64,000 nt of DNA from Rufibacter sp. XAAS-G3-1 (GTDB lineage Bacteria; Bacteroidota; Bacteroidia; Cytophagales; Hymenobacteraceae), in NCBI RefSeq assembly GCF_013623775.1, contig NZ_JABFAM010000004.1, forward strand, positions 186,001 through 250,000. The letters are read 5' to 3'. Below are positions 49,592 through 58,798 of this stretch, piece by piece. A program made the position numbers and the translations under genes. Each line of letters begins with the position of its first letter. The first letter of the stretch is position 1. Under the pieces are notes generated by a model, which saw only the letters and a list, made by a program, of their open reading frames with translations, was not told the DNA's origin and searched no databases.

Positions 49592-50245
49592 ATGTGTCAA
49601 AGTAAATTCCCCAACCCAGACCTTCCGGAAGAGAAGAGCGGCTCCTCGCATTCAGATGCGCGGCGCACCTTTCTAAAGCAGTCCTCGCTGTTAACGGCGT
49701 TGGCGTTGGCTCCCAGCGCGGCCCTCAAAGCCGCCGAGCTGAAATATGAGGAGAAAGTGGCGGCGGTGTTCGAGCAGGTGAAGGTCACCCTGGGCATCAA
49801 CGGCAAAAAGCAGAAGCTTTCCGTGGAGCCGCGTACCACGCTGCTGGATTTGCTGCGCGAACAACTGCACCTCACCGGTACCAAGAAAGGCTGCGACTAC
49901 GGCCAGTGCGGCGCTTGCACGGTACACGTAGACGGGCAGCGCGTGCTGTCCTGCCTCACCTTGGCAGCCATGGCAGACGGCAAAGAAGTGACCACCATTG
50001 AAGGCCTCGCCGACGGCGAAAAACTGCACCCCATGCAGGAAGCCTTCATCAAGCACGATGGGTTCCAGTGTGGGTACTGCACCCCGGGCCAGATTATGAG
50101 TGCGGTGGCGTGCATCAGAGAAGGCCACGCCGATTCTGAAGACGAAATCCGAGAATACATGAGCGGCAACATTTGCCGGTGCGGCGCCTACCCCAACATT
50201 GTGAACGCCATCAAAGAAGTTAAAAACGGAGGACAGCGCGTATGA
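49592..50245 (+). CDS. paoA: Aldehyde oxidoreductase 2Fe-2S subunit (PaoA-like, Tat signal)
   Basis: 217 residues. A Tat signal with RRTFLKQSS near residue 24 precedes two 2Fe-2S motifs: GCDYGQCGACTVHVDG...C (plant-ferredoxin type) and FQCGYCTPGQ with NICRCGAY. It carries electrons from the Mo subunit to the FAD subunit. It is the first gene of a three-gene operon, its stop overlapping the next ATG by 4 bases. The Tat signal indicates folding in the cytoplasm before export to the periplasm, as in E. coli PaoABC. Confidence 0.93.
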   Translation: MCQSKFPNPDLPEEKSGSSHSDARRTFLKQSSLLTALALAPSAALKAAELKYEEKVAAVFEQVKVTLGINGKKQKLSVEPRTTLLDLLREQLHLTGTKKGCDYGQCGACTVHVDGQRVLSCLTLAAMADGKEVTTIEGLADGEKLHPMQEAFIKHDGFQCGYCTPGQIMSAVACIREGHADSEDEIREYMSGNICRCGAYPNIVNAIKEVKNGGQRV

Positions 50246-51225
50246 TTCCCTTCCAATACGTAAAGCCCAGCAAACCCAAGGCCGCCATTGACACGGTAGC
50301 CAAAGACCAAACGGCCATGTTCATCGCCGGAGGCACCAACTTGGTAGACCTCATGAAGCGCGGCGTGATGACGCCCGAGAAGCTGGTGGATATTAACAAG
50401 CTTCCGCTCCGGAAAATAGAACGAGAAAACGGCAATGTCCGGATTGGCGCTTTGGCGTTGAACGGAGCCGTGGCGGAGGACAAGTTGGTCATGGAGAAAC
50501 ATCCGCTGCTGTCCCAGGCGTTGAACGCGGGGGCCAGTGCGCAACTGCGGAACATGGCCACGGTGGGCGGAAACATCATGCAGCGTGTGCGATGCCCTTA
50601 TTTCTATGACACCGCCATGCCCTGCAACAAACGTGAACCCGGCACCGGCTGCGGAGCGCTGCAAGGCTTCAACCGCATGCACGCCATCTTCGGGCACAGC
50701 GAAAAGTGCATTGCCGTGAACCCCAGCGACATGAACGTAGCCTTGGTGGCGCTGGATGCCGTAGTGCTGGTTTCCGGCCCTAAAGGCGACAGGAAAATCC
50801 CGTTTGCGGAGTTCCATAGGCTGCCCGGCGATACGCCGCAAATCCACACGAACCTGCAGCAAGGCGAGTTGATTATGGCGGTAGAGATTCCGGAGAATCC
50901 TTACACCAAACACGTCCATTACCTCAAAGTACGCGACCGGACTTCTTATGCCTTTGCCCTGGTTTCGGTGGCCGCGGCGCTGGATATGGACGGCAGTACC
51001 ATTAAATCGGCTAGATTAGCCATGGGTGGCGTGGCGCACAAACCGTGGCGTTTGAACGAAGCAGAGCAGTTCTTGGCTGGTAAAACTGCCAATGAAGCAA
51101 CATTTCGGCAGGCCGCCGAGATTGCCATGCGCGGCGCGAAAGCTTTTGAGCACAATAAATTTAAATTACAGATGGGCCCTAACACCATTGTGCAGGCCTT
51201 GAAAAACGCGGCAGGCGCCGTTTAA
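50242..51225 (+). CDS. paoB: Aldehyde oxidoreductase FAD-binding subunit (PaoB-like)
   Basis: 327 residues of the CO-dehydrogenase/xanthine dehydrogenase FAD-subunit family. FAD contacts are in FIAGGTNLVDLMK and in ATVGGNIMQRVRC. A Cys-rich insert RCPYFYDTAMPCNKREPGTG-CGA and, further on, SEKCIAVNP matches the extra 4Fe-4S cluster of E. coli PaoB. Start and stop overlap or abut the neighbours, so it is co-translated. Confidence 0.93.
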   Translation: MIPFQYVKPSKPKAAIDTVAKDQTAMFIAGGTNLVDLMKRGVMTPEKLVDINKLPLRKIERENGNVRIGALALNGAVAEDKLVMEKHPLLSQALNAGASAQLRNMATVGGNIMQRVRCPYFYDTAMPCNKREPGTGCGALQGFNRMHAIFGHSEKCIAVNPSDMNVALVALDAVVLVSGPKGDRKIPFAEFHRLPGDTPQIHTNLQQGELIMAVEIPENPYTKHVHYLKVRDRTSYAFALVSVAAALDMDGSTIKSARLAMGGVAHKPWRLNEAEQFLAGKTANEATFRQAAEIAMRGAKAFEHNKFKLQMGPNTIVQALKNAAGAV

Positions 51226-51237
51226 CCCTCCTTCCTT

Positions 51238-53493
51238 ATGAAAGATTATTTCTTCCAAGATACCGTTGGTAAGCCGATGGATCGGGTAGATAGCCGCCAG
51301 AAAGTGACGGGTGCCGCCAAATACTCTGCCGAGTACGAGTTACCCAACATGGCGCACGGCATATTGGTGGGCAGCACCATCGCCAAAGGCAGCATCAAAA
51401 GCATTGATACCAAAAGAGCCGAGAACGCCCCGGGTGTGTTGGCGGTGCTACATTACCAGAACTCACCCAAGGTGCCCGGCTATGCCCAAGAGGCGCACCC
51501 CACCGAGCCGAAACCGGCGGGCAAGCCCCTCCAGGTGTTCATTGATAACCAGATTCACTTCAACGACCAGCCCATTGCCATAGTAGTGGCCGATACCCTG
51601 GAGCGAGCCGTGTACGCGGCTCGTTTGGTGAAGGTGCAGTACAACGTAGACGAGCACGCCACCGACTTTGATAAGAATGTGCCCAAGGCTTTCCTTCCCA
51701 CGGCCGCCAAACGCAATCCCAAGCACGGACTGAATGACTACACTAGGGGCAAAGAAGACGCGTACAAAAACGAGGCGCTTAAGATTGAAAGCGAATACGT
51801 GATCCCTACGGAGTTCCACAACCCCATGGAGTTGCAGTCCATCATCGCGCACTGGGAAGCCGCTGACAAACTCACGGTTTATGACAAAACGCAGGCGGTA
51901 ATCGGAACCCAGAACGCTTTTGCCAAGGATTGGAAAATTCCGGTGGAGAACGTGAAGGTGATTGCCACGTTTGTGGGCGGCGCCTTTGGGAACGGGCTGC
52001 ACACCTGGCCCCACGAGACTGCCGCCATTATTGCCGCCAAGAAAGTGAACCGTCCCGTGAAGTTGATGCTGACGCGCGAGCAGATGTTTACCATGGTGGG
52101 CTACCGGCCGCACGCCTGGCAGAAAGTGGGCATGAGCGCCACCAAAGACGGAAAGATTACTGCCATCACGCACGAGGCCATTGGGCAGACGTCCACCTAC
52201 GAGGAGTTCACCGAGTCTACCTTGCAGCAGACGCGCATGATGTACACCAGCCCTAACGTGACCACCCGTTACCGCATTCTGCCCTTAGACGTAAGTACGC
52301 CCATCTGGATGCGCGGCCCCGGCGAGGCAACGGGTGCTTTTGCCCTGGAAAGTGCGATGGACGAAATGGCCTACGTACTAGGAATAGACCCGCTGGAGTT
52401 CCGCTTAATTAACCACACCGACAAAGACCCCGAGAAAAACCTGCCCTGGTCTACCAAGTATCTGAAGGAAGCCATGCAAATGGGCGCCGAACAGATTGGC
52501 TGGAGCAAACGCCAGTTGAAACCCGGACAGGTAAAGAACGGCGAGTGGCTGGTGGGCTACGGCATGGGCGTGGGAACCTTCGGGGCGAACCGCGGCCGCG
52601 CCAAGGTAAAAGCCACTCTGCACAAAGATGGTACACTGGTGATGCAAAGCGCCACTACAGATATTGGCCCCGGAACCGGGACGGCCATGGTGCAGATTGC
52701 GGCGCAGAACCTGGGCTTACCACCGGAAAAAATAGTATTTGAGCTGGGTAGCTCTTTGTATCCGCCTTCGCCCAGCCAAGGTGGTTCCGCTACGGTGGCT
52801 ACGGTGGGTTCGGCGGTGCATGCCGTGTGCCAGACATTGAAGCAACGGATAGCTGGCATGGTAGCGGGTAATGCAGACACCAGCTTTAAGGGTGCCACCG
52901 TGGAGAACCTGACGTTCAAAGACGGATATGTTTCCGTAACTGCCTCTCCTTCGGCTAGACTTTCTTTCGCTGATGTCCTGAAACAGCAGAATTTACCCGA
53001 ACTGGAAGTAACGGAAGAATCCTCTCCTGACGCCAGTCTCCGGTCTAAATACTCCATGTACTCTTTCTCAGTGCATTTTGCCGAGGTGCAGGTGCATCCG
53101 TTAACGGGTCAGGTTCGCGTGACCAACATGGTGGCGTGCGCCGATGCCGGCACCATCATCAACGCCAAGACCGCCGGTAACCAGATGATTGGCGGCGCGG
53201 TAGGTGGTCTAGGTATGGCTCTTACGGAAGGAGGCGTGATAGACCACCGGTTCGGGCGGTACGTGACCAAAGACTTCGCCGAATACCACGTGCCAGTTCA
53301 CGCCGATGCGCCAAATATTTCGGCTGCGTTCGTGAACAAACCCGATTTGATCAATAACCCGAACGGCACTAAAGGCATCGGGGAAATCGCGATCATCGGC
53401 GTAGCCCCGGCCATTGCCAACGCCATCTTCAACGCCACTGGTAAACGGATACGGGAATTACCGATTACGCCGGATAAGCTGATGATGGTGTAA
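51238..53493 (+). CDS. paoC: Aldehyde oxidoreductase molybdenum-binding subunit (PaoC-like)
   Basis: 751 residues. Xanthine dehydrogenase family large subunit: VDSRQKVTGAAKYSAEYELP at the start; EFHNPMELQ; VIATFVGGAFGNGLHTWPHE; WMRGPGEATGAFALESAMDE; and, at the C-terminus, GTKGIGEIAIIGVAPAIANA with the catalytic Glu. It holds the molybdopterin-cytosine cofactor and oxidises aldehydes. It has no signal peptide, so it should ride through Tat with the 2Fe-2S subunit. No PaoD-like maturation gene is adjacent. Confidence 0.94.
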   Translation: MKDYFFQDTVGKPMDRVDSRQKVTGAAKYSAEYELPNMAHGILVGSTIAKGSIKSIDTKRAENAPGVLAVLHYQNSPKVPGYAQEAHPTEPKPAGKPLQVFIDNQIHFNDQPIAIVVADTLERAVYAARLVKVQYNVDEHATDFDKNVPKAFLPTAAKRNPKHGLNDYTRGKEDAYKNEALKIESEYVIPTEFHNPMELQSIIAHWEAADKLTVYDKTQAVIGTQNAFAKDWKIPVENVKVIATFVGGAFGNGLHTWPHETAAIIAAKKVNRPVKLMLTREQMFTMVGYRPHAWQKVGMSATKDGKITAITHEAIGQTSTYEEFTESTLQQTRMMYTSPNVTTRYRILPLDVSTPIWMRGPGEATGAFALESAMDEMAYVLGIDPLEFRLINHTDKDPEKNLPWSTKYLKEAMQMGAEQIGWSKRQLKPGQVKNGEWLVGYGMGVGTFGANRGRAKVKATLHKDGTLVMQSATTDIGPGTGTAMVQIAAQNLGLPPEKIVFELGSSLYPPSPSQGGSATVATVGSAVHAVCQTLKQRIAGMVAGNADTSFKGATVENLTFKDGYVSVTASPSARLSFADVLKQQNLPELEVTEESSPDASLRSKYSMYSFSVHFAEVQVHPLTGQVRVTNMVACADAGTIINAKTAGNQMIGGAVGGLGMALTEGGVIDHRFGRYVTKDFAEYHVPVHADAPNISAAFVNKPDLINNPNGTKGIGEIAIIGVAPAIANAIFNATGKRIRELPITPDKLMMV

Positions 53494-53503
53494 ATCCTAG
53501 AAA

Positions 53504-53543
53504 ACAGAAAAGCCGTTCTACTGTGCAGAGCGGCTTTTCCGTT
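53504..53543 (+). terminator. Terminator of the PaoABC-like operon
   Basis: Arms GAAAAGCCG and complement with a few further pairs (TCT/AGA), 11 bp after the paoC stop. Confidence 0.7.
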
Positions 53544-53585
53544 TATGGGCTGTTTCCAGAGAAAGAGGCTGAAAATGGGGGACTA

Positions 53586-53616
53586 GACCTCACAGGTTTT
53601 GAAAACCTGTGAGGTC
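53586..53616 (+). terminator. CTCACAGG hairpin (HG) followed by T-run
   Basis: 15-bp arms GACCTCACAGGTTTT and complement around a single G, followed by TTTTTG; a copy of the HG block also present at 4792, 14778 and 48624. Confidence 0.75.
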
Positions 53617-53708
53617 TTTTTGTAGCTGTTGGCGGAGACACTCGTAGGAGCTGCCGATACCGTTTCTGAGCCGATTTCCAAATTTTGACTTTAAAACAGG
53701 CGCTTGCG

Positions 53709-55745
53709 TTAATCCTTCTTGCTCTTGAGCAACTTGCGCAGCTCGGCCAGCTCATCTCTGAACTTGGCGGCTTGCAGGAAGTCCAGTTCTTTGGCGGCGG
53801 CTTCCATCTGCTTCTCGGTTTTCTTGATGACTTTCTCCAGTTCGTCCTTCTTCATGTACTGCACCACGGGGTCGGCGGCGACGGACATGAGGCTCTCGTC
53901 TGGGCCGGCGTAGGCTTTCGGTTCTTTCGGGCGGTTAGAGTCGGCCACGGAGGTTTGCTCCATGATGGCTTCCTTGGACTTGAAGATGGTTTTAGGCGTG
54001 ATGCCGTGCTCCAGGTTATATTCCACTTGCGTGGCGCGGCGGCGGTTGGTCTCGTCAATGGCGCGCTGCATGGAACCGGTCATTCTATCGGCGTACATGA
54101 TGACCTTCCCTTTCTCGTTCCGGGCGGCGCGGCCGATGGTCTGGATGAGGGAACGCTGGTCGCGCAGGAAGCCTTCTTTGTCGGCATCCAGAATGGCTAC
54201 CAAGCTCACCTCGGGTAAGTCAAGCCCCTCGCGAAGCAAGTTTACGCCAATGAGCACGTCAATAATTCCCAGGCGCAGTTCCCGCAGAATCTCTACCCGG
54301 TCAAGGGTTTTCACCTCAGAGTGGATGTATTTGACCTTGATGTTGAGGCGCTCCATGTACTTGGTGAGTTCCTCGGCCATGCGTTTGGTGAGCGTGGTCA
54401 CCAGAATACGGTCGCCGGATTTGATGCGGTTGTCCACCTCGTCCAGCAAATCATCAATCTGGTTCTGGCTGGGCCTTACCTCAATCTCTGGGTCTAGCAA
54501 GCCGGTGGGCCGAATGATTTGCTCTACGATCACACCTTCAGATTTCTGAATCTCATAGTCGCCGGGCGTGGCGCTCACGAACAATACCTGGTGCATCACG
54601 CCCTCAAATTCGTTGAACGTAAGCGGGCGGTTGTCCATGGCCGCAGGTAACCGGAAACCATATTCCACCAGCGCGGTTTTACGCGAGCGGTCACCGCCCC
54701 ACATGGCGCGCACCTGCGGAAGAGTAGCGTGGCTCTCGTCAATGACCATCAGGAAATCATCGGGGAAATAGTCCAGCAGACAGAAGGGGCGGGCGCCGGG
54801 CTCACGGCGGTCAAAGTAACGGGAGTAGTTCTCAATACCGGAGCAGTAGCCCAGTTCCCGGATCATCTCCAGGTCAAACTCGGTGCGCTCCTTAATGCGT
54901 TTGGCTTCGTTGTCGCGGCCTTCTTTCAGGAAATACTCGTGCTGGGCCACCATGTCAAACTGAATCTCGTTAATGGCTTGGTTCAAAGTGTCTTTGCCCG
55001 TCACGAAGAGGTTGGCCGGGAACAGCGAAATGCCTTCCTCGTCGGCAATTTTTCTACCGGACTCCGGGTCGATGCGCTGGATGGATTCAATCTCATCGCC
55101 CCAGAAGTAGATGCGGTAAGCGAAATCGGCGTACGCCGGATAAATGTCCACGGTATCGCCCTTCACCCGGAACGTTCCACGTGTGAACTCCACCTCGGTG
55201 CGGCTGTAGAGAATGGATACGAACTGGTAGAGCAGGTTATTGCGGCTCACTTTCATGCCCGGGGCCAGCGGAATCACGTTCTTCCCGAACTCCTCGGGAT
55301 TCCCGATACCGTAAATACAACTCACCGAGGCCACCACAATCACATCACGTCGGCCCGAGAGCAGTGCTGAGGTACAGTGCAGCCGGAGCTTCTCAATTTC
55401 CTCGTTAATGGCCAAGTCTTTCTCAATGAACACGTCAGAAGAAGCAATGTAGGCCTCCGGCTGATAGTAGTCATAGTACGAGATAAAGTACTCCACCGCG
55501 TTGTTGGGGAAGAACTGCTTGAACTCGCCATAAAGCTGCGCGGCCAGGGTTTTATTGTGGCACAGCACCAGCGTAGGCTTTTTCACCTCCTGTATCACGT
55601 TGGCCACGGTGAAGGTCTTACCGGTACCGGTGGCCCCCAGCAACACCTGGGCGTGTTCCCCGGTTCTTATGCCGCGTACCAGTTCCTGGATGGCTTTGGG
55701 CTGGTCGCCGGTAGGTTGGAATTCTGAGGTTAATTGAAAATCCAT
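53709..55745 (-). CDS. uvrB: UvrABC system protein B
   Basis: Damage-verifying helicase of nucleotide excision repair. 678 residues from ATG 55745 (MDFQLTSEF), typical of UvrB; an upstream start at 55766 would overlap the promoter. Walker [15 protein letters not shown], the beta-hairpin region [14 protein letters not shown]-type helicase motifs with [22 protein letters not shown] and a C-terminal UVR domain ([20 protein letters not shown]) are all seen. Confidence 0.98.
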   Translation of the reverse strand: MDFQLTSEFQPTGDQPKAIQELVRGIRTGEHAQVLLGATGTGKTFTVANVIQEVKKPTLVLCHNKTLAAQLYGEFKQFFPNNAVEYFISYYDYYQPEAYIASSDVFIEKDLAINEEIEKLRLHCTSALLSGRRDVIVVASVSCIYGIGNPEEFGKNVIPLAPGMKVSRNNLLYQFVSILYSRTEVEFTRGTFRVKGDTVDIYPAYADFAYRIYFWGDEIESIQRIDPESGRKIADEEGISLFPANLFVTGKDTLNQAINEIQFDMVAQHEYFLKEGRDNEAKRIKERTEFDLEMIRELGYCSGIENYSRYFDRREPGARPFCLLDYFPDDFLMVIDESHATLPQVRAMWGGDRSRKTALVEYGFRLPAAMDNRPLTFNEFEGVMHQVLFVSATPGDYEIQKSEGVIVEQIIRPTGLLDPEIEVRPSQNQIDDLLDEVDNRIKSGDRILVTTLTKRMAEELTKYMERLNIKVKYIHSEVKTLDRVEILRELRLGIIDVLIGVNLLREGLDLPEVSLVAILDADKEGFLRDQRSLIQTIGRAARNEKGKVIMYADRMTGSMQRAIDETNRRRATQVEYNLEHGITPKTIFKSKEAIMEQTSVADSNRPKEPKAYAGPDESLMSVAADPVVQYMKKDELEKVIKKTEKQMEAAAKELDFLQAAKFRDELAELRKLLKSKKD

Positions 55746-55763
55746 AGCGGAAATAAATACGAT

Positions 55764-55771
55764 CAAAGGTA
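55764..55771 (-). promoter_or_regulatory. -7 promoter box of uvrB
   Basis: Minus-strand TACCTTTG, an exact TAnnTTTG match, 19 bp before the ATG at 55745; the leader is expected to be about 12 nt. Confidence 0.6.
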
Positions 55772-55860
55772 ACGTATTATAACACCAAGCGGCGCAAGAG
55801 AGTTTAGCAAGCGGCTAAATATACTGGTGTTTTACGGCTACTTTACTAAAACAAAGCAAA

Positions 55861-55888
55861 AAACGCCGCTTGTAGCAAAGCGGCGTTT
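55861..55888 (-). terminator. Hairpin terminator downstream of the 55922 lipoprotein gene
   Basis: 10-bp arms AAACGCCGCT and complement, 33 bp beyond the lipoprotein stop. Confidence 0.65.
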
Positions 55889-55921
55889 CCGGATTTCATA
55901 GGATGCTGTACAATCTTCTGA

Positions 55922-56278
55922 TTACTGGCAAGGCGACTCACTTACCGAGAGCACTTTTATATGCGGATAAATGACGGGAATAAAGCCGGGGCAGTCTGGG
56001 GCTTCATTCTCAGGCACAGACTGCATGGTAATGTAGAGCTTCTTGCCGGGCACCTGGTAGACCGGGTGCAGGTTAAACGTGTTCACGTACACGGTGTCAT
56101 TGCTGGGTTTCGCATTTACAATGTTGGCGGCGGCGGTGTCCAACACAGCCAACACGGTGCCACAGCCTTGGTCTAACACTACGGCCTCCAGACAAGCACT
56201 TACTACTTCCTCGTCTTCACAACTGGTAAAAGCGAGTACACCAGCAAGCCCTAGAGAAACGAGCCTTCCGCTTTGCAT
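55922..56278 (-). CDS. Small lipoprotein of unknown function
   Basis: 118 residues from ATG 56278 (MQSGRLVSL); a GTG four codons earlier is also open. Lipobox FTSC with Cys20, followed by EDEE, which fits a Bacteroidota surface-export signal. The mature part has further Cys (SACLEAV, DQGCGTVL, APDCPGF, ESPCQ), probably two disulfide pairs, and strands with NTFNLHPVYQVPGKKLYITM. No known domain. Its location after the 56356 gene and before uvrB gives no functional hint. Confidence 0.7.
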   Translation of the reverse strand: MQSGRLVSLGLAGVLAFTSCEDEEVVSACLEAVVLDQGCGTVLAVLDTAAANIVNAKPSNDTVYVNTFNLHPVYQVPGKKLYITMQSVPENEAPDCPGFIPVIYPHIKVLSVSESPCQ

Positions 56279-56355
56279 GAATCCTATCACTTAGTGTTTG
56301 GAATAATGAAGTTACTATTTACCAGGAAAAAACAAGCAAGGGGAATACAAAAAAT

Positions 56356-56550
56356 TCACCTCATCTTATTGTTCGCCAGTGCGTTGCGCAACTGCTCTTT
56401 CATGGCGGCCATCATGTTTTCTTCCTTTTCGCTGACTACTTCCTTAATTTCTTCTTTGAGCCATAAGGCCGAAGTGCCAACGTACAACGGAATAGACAAC
56501 AGCAACGCCCATGTTCTTACTACTTTGGGGAGAGAGCACGTTTTGTTCAT
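56356..56550 (-). CDS. Small single-TM protein, possible
   Basis: 64 residues from ATG 56550 (MNKTCSLPK); an earlier in-frame start adds residues that look unrelated. One predicted membrane helix (WALLLSIPLYVGTSALWL) and then a charged helical tail (KEEIKEVVSEKEENMMAAMK). It lies 90 bp after the stop of the TM-barrel gene. No homology recognised; could be spurious, but the helix plus charged tail layout is protein-like. Confidence 0.5.
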   Translation of the reverse strand: MNKTCSLPKVVRTWALLLSIPLYVGTSALWLKEEIKEVVSEKEENMMAAMKEQLRNALANNKMR

Positions 56551-56640
56551 AATGGTAAACGAACAGGGTAAGAGGATGCCGAATAGAGAGACCGCTCCAC
56601 GCAGGCTTACCCCTATTCTCATTTGTAAAAAATAAGCTAT

Positions 56641-58239
56641 TTATTTAGTCAGGCGCCATCTGCCGCCTATACTCACGCCAAGTTGATAGGTATTCTCCTG
56701 GTGCTGTTCTTCCCGCAGTAGGGGCGAGAGTGAGTACGTGAACTCAGGGGCGACTAGAATGCTCATCTTGCTGGTCACGTGATAACCAACCCCAATAGAG
56801 GTAGTGGTGGCCCACTGCAACGTTCTGAAGGGAGAGTCTTTGTCATTGAGCCCGAACTTCACGGCCTGCACCTGGTTTGTCTCGGGCACAATGGCGTTCT
56901 GCACCAGAAAATTCATGTTCACTCCGCCGGAGAAAAGAGCGTACACCTTTCTCAGATCTAGACGGTACGCCAAGCGCAGCGGAAGGCCTATCTTCTGGTA
57001 CTTATACTTGGTGCTGTATTCGTTTGTCCTAACCACAGAGATAGCCTGCCCCGCAGCTTCGGCCACAAAGGCGTTGGCTACCAAGGGGGTACTCTTGCTA
57101 TATGCAAAGTTCACTGGTGCCCCTCCTGCCATGTAGCCATCATAAAACAGATAAGATTGCGTGGTAGTCGCTTCGTTCTGCGTGTACATGACCCCGCTTT
57201 CCAGTTGCCATTTATCGTTGATTTTATAACTGGCACCCACCGTGGCAGAATAGGAGTAAGCAGGCGCGTAACTGCTGTTGTATTCCTCTACCGCTTCCTG
57301 ATACTGCCGATACGCTTGTGGTGCCTGGCTCAGGGAGGCTCTTTCGTTCATGGCAGCATTGTTCCCTATTTTAACCGGCGCGTACGCGTACTGCGGGCTA
57401 TAGGCCATGGTCACACTCCACTTGCTCCCGTGAGCGGTTTCGCTTTCATGGCCTTTCTCAGTTGGCGGTGCCGGTGCCAGGGCTGGTTCGGCCTCTTTCT
57501 GCACCAGAATACTTCTTTTAGGTGCCGGCGGAAGAGAATCTAGCAGCGAGGGCAAACTTTGGGAGGCAGCCAAGCTATTGGCCAAGGACCCGGGAAAAGG
57601 TTTCGCCTCTATGTTCCCTGGAAAAACAGATTGACTTTCTACTGCCTCTCCGCCCGTCACTTTCTTTTCTTCCAACTTGGCAAGCGCAGCGGTGGATTCT
57701 GTATGGGAAGCCCCGGCCATGGGGTTTTGCTGCGCGATGCGTGCCTCCGGAGTTTCTTCATTCTGCGCCAAGTGCTGGTTTCTGGCCCTTGAAGAAGTAA
57801 TTTTCTGGTTTCTGTTTTCAGGCTGGTTTTCTGAAAACACCCTTGAAACGGCAGCGAGCGGGTCAGGTGCTTTCTCTTTGAACGGCTCTTTTTCCACAGA
57901 AGACGCTGCCGCAGGTTCTTTGGCCGCCAAACCGCCGGGCGCAGTTCTGCTGGTGGTCTCTTGCCGCGTAGCGAATCCGGTTTCCGGCGGCCCCACCAAA
58001 GCAGAATCCTGCCGCCACAGAATGATCCCCGCAGAAACCAACAGGAACAGGAAAGCCGCCGCCATAGAACGGTACCATTTCACTTGTCTGCGGTAACGGT
58101 GCAGTTCATGGTTTTCCAGTTCCAGGTTTACGTTCTCCCAGACACGGGGAGACGGGGTGCTCTCAGCCTCAGCAAAGCCATTCCGGAAGACATCTTCCAC
58201 AGACTGGCCTTGCTTTTTCTCAGCCGGTGACTTTTTCAT
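56641..58239 (-). CDS. TM-anchored protein with a C-terminal beta-barrel domain, sigma-linked
   Basis: 532 residues. A ~55-residue cytoplasmic part (with SPRVWENVNLELENHE, as in anti-sigma-like Bacteroidota proteins) is followed by a membrane helix (AAAFLFLLVSAGIILW). A long, low-complexity Ala/Pro/Glu-rich linker follows (to ~265). The C-terminal ~250 residues look like an outer-membrane beta-barrel (SVTMAYSPQYAYAPV, YSATVGASYKINDKWQLESG, YQLGVSIGGRWRLTK). Its first 20 bases overlap the upstream sigma gene. An anti-sigma role is inferred. A P38 copy lies in frame at 57813-57850. Confidence 0.8.
   Translation of the reverse strand: MKKSPAEKKQGQSVEDVFRNGFAEAESTPSPRVWENVNLELENHELHRYRRQVKWYRSMAAAFLFLLVSAGIILWRQDSALVGPPETGFATRQETTSRTAPGGLAAKEPAAASSVEKEPFKEKAPDPLAAVSRVFSENQPENRNQKITSSRARNQHLAQNEETPEARIAQQNPMAGASHTESTAALAKLEEKKVTGGEAVESQSVFPGNIEAKPFPGSLANSLAASQSLPSLLDSLPPAPKRSILVQKEAEPALAPAPPTEKGHESETAHGSKWSVTMAYSPQYAYAPVKIGNNAAMNERASLSQAPQAYRQYQEAVEEYNSSYAPAYSYSATVGASYKINDKWQLESGVMYTQNEATTTQSYLFYDGYMAGGAPVNFAYSKSTPLVANAFVAEAAGQAISVVRTNEYSTKYKYQKIGLPLRLAYRLDLRKVYALFSGGVNMNFLVQNAIVPETNQVQAVKFGLNDKDSPFRTLQWATTTSIGVGYHVTSKMSILVAPEFTYSLSPLLREEQHQENTYQLGVSIGGRWRLTK
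57813..57850. repeat. P38 palindromic repeat inside a coding region
   Basis: 38-bp copy (centre TTTTCTGAAAAC) inside the disordered linker of the TM-barrel protein. On the coding strand it is read as VSRVFSENQPEN. Confidence 0.8.
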
Positions 58240-58798
58240 GGTTCTGCTGTTTTAGCCGCAGCAACGCCTGCCGTAAGCTGGCGCGGGCGCGGGAATATTG
58301 TGATTTGGAGGTACTCTCGGTTATTTCCAGCATCTCGCCTATTTCTTTGTGGGAGAAGCCCTCAATGGCATACAAGTTGAAAACGGCCTGGTAGCGGGGC
58401 GGTAGCCCTCGAACCAGCTCCAGCAGTTCCTCATAGGCAAACTGGCTGTCCAGGTTATCCTGCTCAGAGACATCGTCTAACTCTTCGTCCTGGCCGGTGA
58501 CCATGAGGTGCCGGTTGGTGCGTTGGTACTTCAGGGCCGTATTGATGACAATGCGTTTCACCCAGAACTCCAGCGGACAGTCTCCTTTGAAGTTCTTCAG
58601 GTACAGGAACACCTTCACGAAAGAGTCCTGCAGAATATCCTCGGCCTCAAAATCCGTACGGGCATAGCGTTTACTCACGGCCAGCATCTTGCCTGCGTAC
58701 TGTTGGTACAGCAGTTGCTGGGCGTCCCGCTTCCCGTCAACAGCCCTTTTGACCAGGTCTGCCTCAGTGGGATTTTTAGGTTTCAGAATCTTCAACAA
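58220..58798 (-). CDS. ECF-type RNA polymerase sigma factor
   Basis: 192 residues. Sigma-70 region 2 (LLYQQYAGKMLAVSKRYA, TDFEAEDILQDSFVKVF, LEFWVKRIVINTALKYQR) and region 4 (LPPRYQAVFNLYAIEGFSHKE, EIGEMLEITESTSKSQYSRA). Its end overlaps the start of the TM-barrel gene by 20 bases, so the two are coupled. This sigma / membrane-protein pairing is frequent in Bacteroidota envelope-stress loci. Confidence 0.93.
   Translation of the reverse strand: MLKILKPKNPTEADLVKRAVDGKRDAQQLLYQQYAGKMLAVSKRYARTDFEAEDILQDSFVKVFLYLKNFKGDCPLEFWVKRIVINTALKYQRTNRHLMVTGQDEELDDVSEQDNLDSQFAYEELLELVRGLPPRYQAVFNLYAIEGFSHKEIGEMLEITESTSKSQYSRARASLRQALLRLKQQNHEKVTG

Larger units (their letters stand above)
53494..53708. 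repeat. Gap between paoC and uvrB stops: hairpins and repeats
   Basis: Convergent gap of 215 bp holding two terminator hairpins (listed separately), P38 copies at 53540-53577 and 53661-53698 (the latter 11 bp from the uvrB stop), and a CTB fragment (GGCGGAGACACTCGTAGGAG) at 53632-53651. Confidence 0.75.
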
